Positions 16,724 to 24,723 of a stretch of 64,000 nucleotides of DNA are shown piece after piece. Under the pieces are notes generated by a model. It saw only the letters and a program-made list of their open reading frames with translations. It searched no databases and was not told the origin of the DNA. This DNA comes from CAVQNQ01 sp963714205 (lineage in GTDB: Bacteria > Acidobacteriota > Terriglobia > Bryobacterales > Bryobacteraceae): positions 744,001 through 808,000 of the forward strand of contig CAVQNQ010000004.1 of NCBI GenBank assembly GCA_963714205.1, written 5' to 3'. The stretch's first letter is position 1; each line of letters begins with the position of its first letter. Made by a program: the position numbers and the translations under genes.

Positions 16724-17151
16724 TATTCGGCGAGTTTGGGAAACAAGGCACGGTCCAGAATGCGGCGCGTGAGTTCCTCCATGGTGAGGAACTGGTCCTC
16801 GTCTTTATAGAAGAGCCTCTCGCCTTGCAGAACGCCCACCTCGATCAGCAACGGCTCCCCGCCGCGCTCGATGCGGAAGCCGGGGAGCGTGGGGACGGCG
16901 ACGATCTCGATGCGCGCCTGCTGCTGCCATTTGCCTTCCAGTTCCTCGCGTATGATCACGCGGATCTTCGATCCCTGGAACTGCGCATCGGCCGTCTCCG
17001 GCCCGAATGCGGCGGTGTAGGATTCCACGCAGGCCGTCAGATGCCGGTACAGTTCCTCGAGCGCGCGCGGCAACTGCTGGAGCGCCCGGCCCTCGCGGTC
17101 CCGGCGTTCCTGCTCTTCGGCGATCCTCATCTTGAGCCACGAAAATTCCAT
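16723..17151 (-). CDS. conserved-looking cytoplasmic protein of unknown function
   Basis: About 142 residues from ATG17151 (ATG17160 adds three). The N-terminal third is charged and helical (EFSWLKMRIAEEQERRDREGRALQQLPRALEELYRHLTACVESY). The rest looks beta-rich (IRVIIREELEGKWQQQARIEIVAVPTLPGFRIERGGEPLLIEVG) and ends in a helix. No signal, membrane segment or known motif is visible. It is transcribed alone, convergent with the PmoA-like gene and divergent from the SBBP protein. Confidence 0.65.
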   Translation of the reverse strand: MEFSWLKMRIAEEQERRDREGRALQQLPRALEELYRHLTACVESYTAAFGPETADAQFQGSKIRVIIREELEGKWQQQARIEIVAVPTLPGFRIERGGEPLLIEVGVLQGERLFYKDEDQFLTMEELTRRILDRALFPKLAE

Positions 17152-17249
17152 AGCGAGCATTCATGGTAGCAGCTTGGGACGCCGCGCGGCTGCAATCGAG
17201 ACCCACGCCCTGATACCGTGGAGAGATCCGCGTCCCTGGAGGAAAGGCC

Positions 17250-19451
17250 ATGTCTCGTTGCGCGCTCCTGCTCTGCGCTTTCTCAGGTCTGGCGTTGGCG
17301 GGGGCCACTTCCGCGTTCCCCGTCCTCACGTATTCCACCTATTTACGCGATAGGTTCACACCCACGGCGATTGCCGCGGATTCATCCGGCAACATCTACC
17401 TGGCGGGAAACGCGAGCGCCGATCCGGCGACTTCGCAGAGGATCGTGCTGGTGGTCAAGCTCAATCCGCAGGCCACTCAGTATCTCTACGCGCGTTTCCT
17501 GGGCGGATCGGTTAACGACTACGCCAACGCCATCGCCGTCGATAGCGCGGGCAGCGCGTATATCGCGGGATCGACTGCTTCGCCGGATTTCCCCATCACG
17601 AGCGGCGGCCAATTGGGGACTGCCGCGACGGGCCAGTCCGACCAGCGATCGTTTGTATTCAAGCTTGATCCCAACGGCAATCTGGTGTTCTCCGATCTGC
17701 TGGGCGGCTCGGCCGCCAGCGCCGCGCAGGCCGTGGCGGTCGGTGCCGCCGGCGAGGTTCTGGTCAGCGGCACGGTGAGCGCCGCGAGCGGACCGGCCTT
17801 CCCTTCGACCGCGGGCGCCTACACCGTTGCCACTACCGCCAATCGTCCCTACTTGCTGAAGCTCGACCCCACCGGCACGAAGACCGTCTTCTCGGCGACC
17901 GGGATTGGCGGCAGCGCCATGGCGCTGGACTCATCGGGCAATATCTACGTGGCGGGCAGCACCGATCTGACCGATTATCCGACCACGCCGGGCGTCTATC
18001 AGACCACGTTTCCGGTGGTCAGCGCCTGCACCGGCTTCGTCTTCTGCATGCCGGTCGTGCCGGGCATCAACCAGTACGTGACCAAGGTGGACCCGACCGG
18101 TTCCAAGCTGATCTATTCGACCGCAGTCGCGGGAACCGGAAACGTGCTCAATGGAGGCCTGGCCGTGGATGGCCCGGGCAATGTCTATCTCACCGGATAT
18201 ACGCCATCGGGTTACCCCTTCACCGTTACTCCTCCGGCGATACCTTCGGGCGCCTTCACCTCCGCGCTGCCCTTCCTTTCCAAGCTCGATCCGGCCGGGC
18301 AGAACCTTCTTTTTTCCGTGCCCGTGGGCGGAGCGGGCGTGCGGGTGGATGGCAACGGAGCTGTGTATGTCGGCGGGGGAATCGGTGTGCCGGGTTACCC
18401 GGTCAAGGCCAGCCTGCCGGCGCTCGCCAGCGTTCCCGCGCCCTGTTTGCCCAACGGCTTGACCATCTACACCTCGGCTTACGTTGCGCAGGTCGATGCG
18501 AGCTCGGGCAATGTGCTGGGCTCGCAGTTTATCGGCGGCTCGGAGCTGACGCCCTCGGCGGTCGCGCTCTCCGGTTCCACTTTGTGGCTGGCCGGATCGA
18601 CGAATTTGCCCGACGTGCCTTTCACGGCCGGCGCGCTGACGATTTCTTACTTTGAGCCGGGTATCTTTCCCGGCGCGTATCTCGGCGCGGTCGATTTCTC
18701 GCAGCCCCAGCCGCCCGCCGAAACGCCGCAGATCGGCTGCATCCTGGATGCCGCCACCTTGGCGCCGGTCGGCCCCGTAGCCAGGTATCAGCTTCTCACC
18801 ATCTTCGGGACCGGACTGGGCCCCGCCCAGGGTGTCAGCGGCGGGACCGACTATTCGACCACGACGCTCGCCGGTGTCGGCGTGAACGTCAGCGGGATTT
18901 CCGCCCCTCTGGTCTATGCTTCCGCGACCCAGATCAACTTCGCCATACCGCAGGTGCAGCTCCAGTTTGGCGCTGTGATCGAGATCTCGGCTACCAGCCT
19001 GACCTCGCCCGCGCGCCAGCTTCCGTTTACCGACGCCAACCCGAGTTTGTTCCTGAATATCGCGCAGACGTACCAGGCGAATTCCATGGGATATATGGCG
19101 CTGGCTTTCAACCAGGACGGCTCGTTGAACTCGGCGGCCAACCCGGCGCCGCGCGGGTCGGTCCTCTCGGTATTTGTGAACGGCCTCATCCCCAGCCCGC
19201 AGATCTCTCCCTATTCGCTCTATGGCGGCAACGGATGGTCGATCGTCGGCACCGTTCAGACGAATCCGTTCGTTCTACGAGTGGACCTTCAGGTTCCGGT
19301 TAGTTTGGTGAATGACTTCTCCTGCCCGCCCGGCGCGCCCTGCACCGCGGCTATTACGCTTCAGGCAGTTTCGGGGATTTCCGCCGGCCAGACGGTCAGC
19401 TCGGATGCGCTGGCATTCGGAGGGTACGTGTACGTGACCGGGATGCAATAA
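17250..19451 (+). CDS. secreted SBBP beta-propeller protein with TIGR03437-type C-terminal domain
   Basis: A protein of 733 residues with a signal peptide (MSRCALLLCAFSGLALAGATSA). It carries repeated propeller blades of SBBP type (for example AIAADSSGNIYLAGNAS, ALDSSGNIYVAGSTDLTDYPTTPGVY, AVDGPGNVYLTGYTP). From about residue 490 it has the Solibacter-type C-terminal domain (IGCILDAATLAPVGPVARYQLLTIFGTGLGPAQG and VYASATQINFAIPQ). These are cell-surface or secreted proteins of unknown ligand, widespread in Acidobacteria. A second, divergent relative lies at 21579-23600. Confidence 0.9.
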   Translation: MSRCALLLCAFSGLALAGATSAFPVLTYSTYLRDRFTPTAIAADSSGNIYLAGNASADPATSQRIVLVVKLNPQATQYLYARFLGGSVNDYANAIAVDSAGSAYIAGSTASPDFPITSGGQLGTAATGQSDQRSFVFKLDPNGNLVFSDLLGGSAASAAQAVAVGAAGEVLVSGTVSAASGPAFPSTAGAYTVATTANRPYLLKLDPTGTKTVFSATGIGGSAMALDSSGNIYVAGSTDLTDYPTTPGVYQTTFPVVSACTGFVFCMPVVPGINQYVTKVDPTGSKLIYSTAVAGTGNVLNGGLAVDGPGNVYLTGYTPSGYPFTVTPPAIPSGAFTSALPFLSKLDPAGQNLLFSVPVGGAGVRVDGNGAVYVGGGIGVPGYPVKASLPALASVPAPCLPNGLTIYTSAYVAQVDASSGNVLGSQFIGGSELTPSAVALSGSTLWLAGSTNLPDVPFTAGALTISYFEPGIFPGAYLGAVDFSQPQPPAETPQIGCILDAATLAPVGPVARYQLLTIFGTGLGPAQGVSGGTDYSTTTLAGVGVNVSGISAPLVYASATQINFAIPQVQLQFGAVIEISATSLTSPARQLPFTDANPSLFLNIAQTYQANSMGYMALAFNQDGSLNSAANPAPRGSVLSVFVNGLIPSPQISPYSLYGGNGWSIVGTVQTNPFVLRVDLQVPVSLVNDFSCPPGAPCTAAITLQAVSGISAGQTVSSDALAFGGYVYVTGMQ

Positions 19452-19517
19452 CCCGCGCCAGCTTCACGATTTGCGACGTCGCGAGGCTGGCAGAAGCACC
19501 TACTACCCTTTAAGTTG

Positions 19518-21566
19518 ATGACCACCCCAGCCAGCGAGCCCAACCCGCTAGTTTCCGTCGAGTTCCCCGTCCCCTTCGACCGCGTTCGCGCCGCGCACGT
19601 GGAGCCGGCGATAGCCGGATTGCTCGGAACCGCCCGCGCACGCCTGCAGGCCATCGCCGCCGGGCTCGGCCCACGCACCTTCGAAAACACCATGCGAGCT
19701 TTGGATGCGCTCACCGAGCCGCTCGATTACGCCATGGGGGTGGTGCGCCACCTGGAATCCGTGGCCACTTACCCCGAGCTGCGCGCGGCCTTCAACGCCG
19801 TCCAGCCGGCAGTCAGCGCCTTTTACACCGGGATTCCCCTGGATTCCGGTTTGTGGCGGTCGATTCAGGCATTCGCCGCCACGCCGGAGGCCGCCGCGCT
19901 GGCCGGCGAGCGGCGGCGCTTCCTGCATAAGACCGTGGAGGCTTTCCGGCGCCAGGGCGCGAACCTGGACGCCGAAGGCAAGCGGAAACTCGAGGCCATC
20001 GATGTCGAGCTAACCACGCTGACCACCAAGTTCTCTGAGCACGTGCTCGATTCGACCAATGCCTTCGAACTGGTGATCGCCGACGAGCGCCAACTGGCCG
20101 GCTTGCCCCCGAGCGCGCGCGACGCGGCGCGGGAGAGCGCCGCGCGCAAGGGCCGCCAAGGCTGGCGCTTCACCCTGCACGCCCCGGACTACTTCGCGCT
20201 GATGACCTACCTCGACGATGCCGCCATCCGCCGCCAGGTCTATCAGGCTCATTCCGTCCGTGCGATCTCGGGCGCCTGGGACAACCGTCCTTTGGCCGGC
20301 CGCATTCTGGAACTGCGCGCGCAAAAGGCGCGCCTGCTGGGCTTCGCCGATTTCGCCGATTTCGCGCTGGAAGACCGCATGGCCCACACCGGCGCGCGCG
20401 CGCTCGCTTTCCTGGAAGACCTCAAAGTGAAGACCGAAGCCAGATTTCACCAGGAGAACCGCCAACTGCTGGATTTCCGCCGCTCGCTCGAAGGCCCCGC
20501 GGCCCCCGCGCTGGAGGCCTGGGATGTGGCCTATTACGCTGAAAAGCAGCGCGCCGCCCTGTACGCCTTCGATGAAGAGGCGCTGCGGCCCTATTTCCCG
20601 CTGGCCAGCGTGGTGGCCGGAATGTTCGAGCTGGTCGAGCACCTGTATGGCATACACGTGTCGGAGCGCTCCGGCGTGCCGGTCTGGGACCCCCAGGTGC
20701 ACTACTACGACGTTCACGACCAAGACGGCGCTTTCCTGGGGGGCTTCTATGCCGATTGGTATCCCCGGGAGAACAAGCGCGGCGGTGCCTGGATGGAGGC
20801 CCTCATCACCGGCGGACCGGTGGCGGATGGCTTCCAGCCCCATGCCGGCGTCATCTGCGGCAACCTCACGCCGCCTCTGGGCGGGCGGCCGGCCTTGCTT
20901 ACGCACCGCGAGGCGGAGACCATCTTCCACGAGTTCGGCCACCTGCTGCATCACCTGCTCAGCCGCGTCGAGATGCACGGCTTTGCTGGCACCAATGTGG
21001 CCTGGGATTTCGTCGAGCTGCCTTCGCAAATCATGGAGAACTGGTGCTGGGAGCGCGCCTCGCTCGACCTGTTTGCGCGCCATTGGGAAACCGGCGCGCC
21101 CATTCCCGAGGAGCTGTTCCAGAAAATGAAGCGCGCGCGCACCTTTCGCGCCGCCAGCGCCCAGATGCGCCAGCTCGGGTTCGGCTACGTGGACCTGCTG
21201 TTGCACACGCGCTACCGGCCCGAAGTAGATGGCGACCCGGTGACCTACGCGCGCCGTGTGCTCGAACCGTTCATGCCCGCTCCCCTGCCTCCCGATCACG
21301 CCATGATCGCGGCCTTTACCCACCTGTTCGCCAGCCCCATGGGTTATGGCGCGGGCTACTACTCGTACAAATGGGCCGAGGTCCTGGATGCGGACGCCTT
21401 CACGCGCTTCCGGGATGGCGGCATTTTCAGCCGCGACATCGGCGGCCAGTTCCGCGCCGCCATTCTTTCCCGAGGCGACAGTGAAGATCCGGCGGTGCTC
21501 TATCGCCAGTTCATGGGCCGCGACCCGGATCCGCGCGCGCTGCTGGAAAGATCGGGGCTGGCGTAA
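19518..21566 (+). CDS. M3-family zinc metallopeptidase (oligopeptidase A / dipeptidyl carboxypeptidase type)
   Basis: About 682 residues from ATG19518; TTG19515 is adjacent but less likely. The zinc motif HEFGH starts at about residue 471 (FHEFGHLLHHLLS), with the downstream third ligand in WDFVELPSQIMENW. The length and the N-terminal helical half fit thimet-like M3 peptidases, which cut short peptides in the cytoplasm. No signal peptide is seen. It is a single gene that meets the second SBBP gene tail to tail with only 12 bases between the stops. Confidence 0.93.
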   Translation: MTTPASEPNPLVSVEFPVPFDRVRAAHVEPAIAGLLGTARARLQAIAAGLGPRTFENTMRALDALTEPLDYAMGVVRHLESVATYPELRAAFNAVQPAVSAFYTGIPLDSGLWRSIQAFAATPEAAALAGERRRFLHKTVEAFRRQGANLDAEGKRKLEAIDVELTTLTTKFSEHVLDSTNAFELVIADERQLAGLPPSARDAARESAARKGRQGWRFTLHAPDYFALMTYLDDAAIRRQVYQAHSVRAISGAWDNRPLAGRILELRAQKARLLGFADFADFALEDRMAHTGARALAFLEDLKVKTEARFHQENRQLLDFRRSLEGPAAPALEAWDVAYYAEKQRAALYAFDEEALRPYFPLASVVAGMFELVEHLYGIHVSERSGVPVWDPQVHYYDVHDQDGAFLGGFYADWYPRENKRGGAWMEALITGGPVADGFQPHAGVICGNLTPPLGGRPALLTHREAETIFHEFGHLLHHLLSRVEMHGFAGTNVAWDFVELPSQIMENWCWERASLDLFARHWETGAPIPEELFQKMKRARTFRAASAQMRQLGFGYVDLLLHTRYRPEVDGDPVTYARRVLEPFMPAPLPPDHAMIAAFTHLFASPMGYGAGYYSYKWAEVLDADAFTRFRDGGIFSRDIGGQFRAAILSRGDSEDPAVLYRQFMGRDPDPRALLERSGLA

Positions 21567-21578
21567 GGACGGTCAGGC

Positions 21579-23600
21579 TCACCAGTAGAGTGCCGCCTGC
21601 GAAATCCCACTCCCGACCGTGAGCCATATCTCCCTCGAGGGGAGGCAGCCGTTCAGGATTGGCGGGGGCATCTGGAATTGAAAGTTAACCTGAATAGCGT
21701 TCACCACCAAGCCCGGTGAGGCGCCGGCATAAAGCAAGTTCTCCGGGTAGTCCGCGCAGCCCATGTAGCCGGCATCCATGAGCAGGGCCACGGAAACGTG
21801 AGCCGCCGGGGATGGCGGCGGAGTTCCAGCGAGAGTCCCATCCGGCAGGCTCTGATTGAGCACACCGGCGCCGCTGGCATACAAGGTTATGATCGAGCCT
21901 GCCACAGCAGGATGGTTTTCGTCGTTCACGGTCCCATCGGCATTCACAATCACAAAAACATTTGGCTCTGTGGGGATCACCGTCAAGTCCAGCGTATGCG
22001 ACGATCCCGCGGTCGTAAACACCTGCATTGTGGTGCTGGCCTGATCCGCAATCCCGTAAGGAACCAGCAAATTGATCTGGTTTGCCGAGACCCAGAGCAG
22101 GGGCGCCTCCTTCCCGTCGAAGAGCACGCTCGTTCCGGCAATCCGGGAAGCGATGCGGCCGCTCGAATCGAGCGCGGCTCCTGCGCCGACTGCCGGCCCA
22201 AGCCCCGTACCGTAAATGCTCAAGAACTCGCCCGGCGCGACCTCGCCGCCCGTCAGAGTCGAAGCGGAATCGGCAATTCCAAGAAGCGAAATCCCCTCGA
22301 CTGGTCCGGCCGGCAGAAGAAGGAGCACACTGGAGTCGCCCGGCGCTGCGAGGTTTCCCACCTGGGATCCCAAAACTGTGAGAGTCCCGTCCGGATTTAT
22401 CCAAATTTGGGCCTGGTCCATGGTTTCCTCGGACCAAACGCCCGGAATACGTTCCGAGCACAGGAGGTGCGATCCGTCGGCGGCGAGTTCGTAAACCAGG
22501 GCCCCGCCGAGTTGCAGAGTCCCCGCCAGAGCCGGGAAATCCGGTGAATCCGTGCTTCCCGTAATCCAGATGTTACCTTGCGAATCGGTCTGAACGCCGG
22601 AGATGGAATCAGAAACCGACCCGCCCAAATACGTGGAGAAGATCCACGCCGTGCCGGTAGCATTGATTCGGGTGATGAAGCCGTGCTGTGGGACGACGCC
22701 CCCAGCCTGAGCCGGTAATACGGTTTCTATGGCGCCCGGCGTGACCGGGAAATCGCGATCCCAGGTTGCTCCCACCACGACTGCACCGCCATCGGGCTCG
22801 AGTGCGATTCCAGAGACCATGGTCCACGATCCACCGTCATACGGAGGGTCTCCGCCGAGAAATGTGGACCAGATCAGGCTGCCAAAATCGGCGCTCAGCC
22901 GGGTCAGGAATGCGTTATGGCCGCCGTATTCGCAGTTGCAGACGGACTGCGGAGCATTCGCGGTCACGGGAAAATCCGCGCCAGGCGTGGTGCCGGCGAG
23001 GGTGATGGCCCCGCTCGAATCCACGGCGATTGCCGCCGGAGCGGCTCCCTGAACCAGTGTCGAGAGCAAGCGGGTCCCGGAATTCGAGAATTTGGTTAAG
23101 AAGCCAGCCGCAAAGTTCGCCGGTGGGTTGGCTGGAAATCCTTCGAATGCGCCCGGCGTGACCGGAAAATCGGCTTGGCTCGTCTCACCGGCTACGTACA
23201 CGTTTCCAGATTCATCGATAGCCAAGGCGCTGGCCACAGTCGTACCCGCGGCCGCACCGCCAAGCTCAATCGATACCGCCGGAACGCCGGAAGGTGCCAA
23301 TTTCACAAGGCTGTGAGACCCGGCTAGCCACAGGGCGCCGTTGGGATCGACAGCGACGCTCGTGGGCGAAAAGGGTATGTTTATCGAGATACTCGCAGTG
23401 TTGCGGAGGCTCGAATCAAATTCCGTCGCCGAAACGGCCGGCTGGGTGAAAACCACGAAGAGGTTGCCGCTATTGTTCACGGCGGCGCAACATCGGATCG
23501 CCGGTTCGGAATAGGAGAGATAGGAAAGAAATGAACTCTGGCCTGAGCACGGGGATGCCGCAAGACTCAAGCCGATAAGAAGCGGGCATAGACATTTCAT
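21579..23600 (-). CDS. secreted SBBP beta-propeller protein with TIGR03437-type C-terminal domain
   Basis: About 673 residues. I use ATG23600 (MKCLCPLLIGLSLAASPCSG), which starts a clear signal peptide; the frame is open 12 codons further. Blades read like AIDESGNVYVAGETSQADFPVTPGAF, ALEPDGGAVVVGATWDRDFPVTPGAI and TDSQGNIWITGSTDSPDFP. From about residue 440 the Solibacter-type C-terminal domain follows (IADSASTLTGGEVAPGEFLSIYGTGLGPAVG and LLWVSANQINLLVPYG). It is similar in plan to 17250-19451 but clearly diverged. Probably surface-exposed or secreted. Confidence 0.9.
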   Translation of the reverse strand: MKCLCPLLIGLSLAASPCSGQSSFLSYLSYSEPAIRCCAAVNNSGNLFVVFTQPAVSATEFDSSLRNTASISINIPFSPTSVAVDPNGALWLAGSHSLVKLAPSGVPAVSIELGGAAAGTTVASALAIDESGNVYVAGETSQADFPVTPGAFEGFPANPPANFAAGFLTKFSNSGTRLLSTLVQGAAPAAIAVDSSGAITLAGTTPGADFPVTANAPQSVCNCEYGGHNAFLTRLSADFGSLIWSTFLGGDPPYDGGSWTMVSGIALEPDGGAVVVGATWDRDFPVTPGAIETVLPAQAGGVVPQHGFITRINATGTAWIFSTYLGGSVSDSISGVQTDSQGNIWITGSTDSPDFPALAGTLQLGGALVYELAADGSHLLCSERIPGVWSEETMDQAQIWINPDGTLTVLGSQVGNLAAPGDSSVLLLLPAGPVEGISLLGIADSASTLTGGEVAPGEFLSIYGTGLGPAVGAGAALDSSGRIASRIAGTSVLFDGKEAPLLWVSANQINLLVPYGIADQASTTMQVFTTAGSSHTLDLTVIPTEPNVFVIVNADGTVNDENHPAVAGSIITLYASGAGVLNQSLPDGTLAGTPPPSPAAHVSVALLMDAGYMGCADYPENLLYAGASPGLVVNAIQVNFQFQMPPPILNGCLPSREIWLTVGSGISQAALYW

Positions 23601-23714
23601 AAAACAATCGGGCGACACGCCGGCGCTGTCTAACACCTAAGAGTGTTTTCGGGCCATTTTCAACTACAGCCTACGGATAATACACCCATGCGCGGCATGT
23701 GGGAGACTCGCTAT

Positions 23715-24687
23715 ATGCCCAAATGGAATGCTTGCGTTGTTCTCTTGTCGCTTCTGGCAGCCTCGGCTCTGTCCGGCCAAACTGCGCTCACCACGCCGGA
23801 TATCCCTGGAATCGTGGCTGGCGGCACGCCCGTCATCCTGGTGAAGGCCGGCTTGAACAGCGCGGAAGGCCCCATTGCCGCGCCGGACGGCAGCCTGTAT
23901 TTCACCGAGCCCTCGGACAATAAGATCTACCGCGTGGATGCCGACGACAACATCACCGTGCTGTTCGATGCGAAGAGGGTCGATGACAGAAAAGGCGAGC
24001 GGTGGCGCCTCCCGGCCCTGGCGATGGACCGCCAAGGCCGTATCTTCGCGTGCCGCAGGGCGGGTCCTCGCAGAATAGGTATCGCTATTGTGTACCCTCC
24101 CGGCGAAGCCAGATTCGTTGCGGACTCGTATCAGGGCAAGCCTTTTTCCGCGCCCAACGACCTCACTATGGGCAAGAACGGCGGGATCTATTTCACCGAT
24201 CCGGGAGACGGGCCGGATCGCCCGCATGCCGTCTATTACGTCAAGCCGTCCGGCGAGGTTCTCCTGGCCACGGACAATCTCGAAAGTCCCAACGGGATTC
24301 TGCTCAGCCGCGACGAAAAGACCCTCTATGTCGTCGACTAGCCGTTCCGAGTACGTCTTGGCTTTCGATGTGGAGCCGGACGGCACGCTGGGCAGCCGCA
24401 GGAACTTCGTCAAGCTGAAGGGAATCAGGAAGAACGAGCAAGGTGTGATCGATTCCGGAATCGACGGTCTCGCGCTCGACAGCCAGGGGGATCTTTACGC
24501 CATCAGCCATGACGGAGTGGAGGTGTTCAATTTGAAGGGTGAGCCGCTCGGAGTCATTTCCGTGGGCACCCAGGCCACCAACCTCGCATTCGCTGGCAAA
24601 GATGGGAAGACGCTATACATCACGACGCATGGAAGTCTCTTCAAGGTGCGCATGTTGGCTCAGCGGTATCAGGGGCGGGCCAAATAG
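23715..24687 (+). CDS. SMP-30/gluconolactonase-like exported protein, frameshifted
   Basis: A signal peptide (WNACVVLLSLLAASALSGQ) leads a six-bladed propeller of SMP-30/gluconolactonase type (SAEGPIAAPDGSLYFTEPSDNKIYRVD, GKPFSAPNDLTMGKNGGIYFTDPG, SPNGILLSRDEKTLYVVD). The first frame stops at TAG24339-24341. The sequence continues one frame over as SRSEYVLAFDVEPDGTLG to DGLALDSQGDLYAIS and on to TGA/TAG24687. The span 23715-24687 is 973 bases, one more than a multiple of three, so a single extra base or two lost bases near 24336-24340 explains it. It is either a recent pseudogene or a sequence error. It would hydrolyse sugar or other lactones in the periplasm. ATG23715 was chosen for the GGGAG site and signal peptide; earlier ATGs exist. 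Confidence 0.8.
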
Positions 24688-24723
24688 CCCTCAGCGCCGG
24701 CAAACAGCTCAACGATTCCTATC

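Noticed and set aside
20010..21323. A 437-codon minus-strand open frame inside the M3 peptidase gene
   Set aside because: Composition bias of a shadow frame; the peptidase on the plus strand has its complete zinc site.
24339..24341. UAG read-through in the SMP-30 gene
   Set aside because: The continuing sequence is in another frame, so plain read-through would not restore it.
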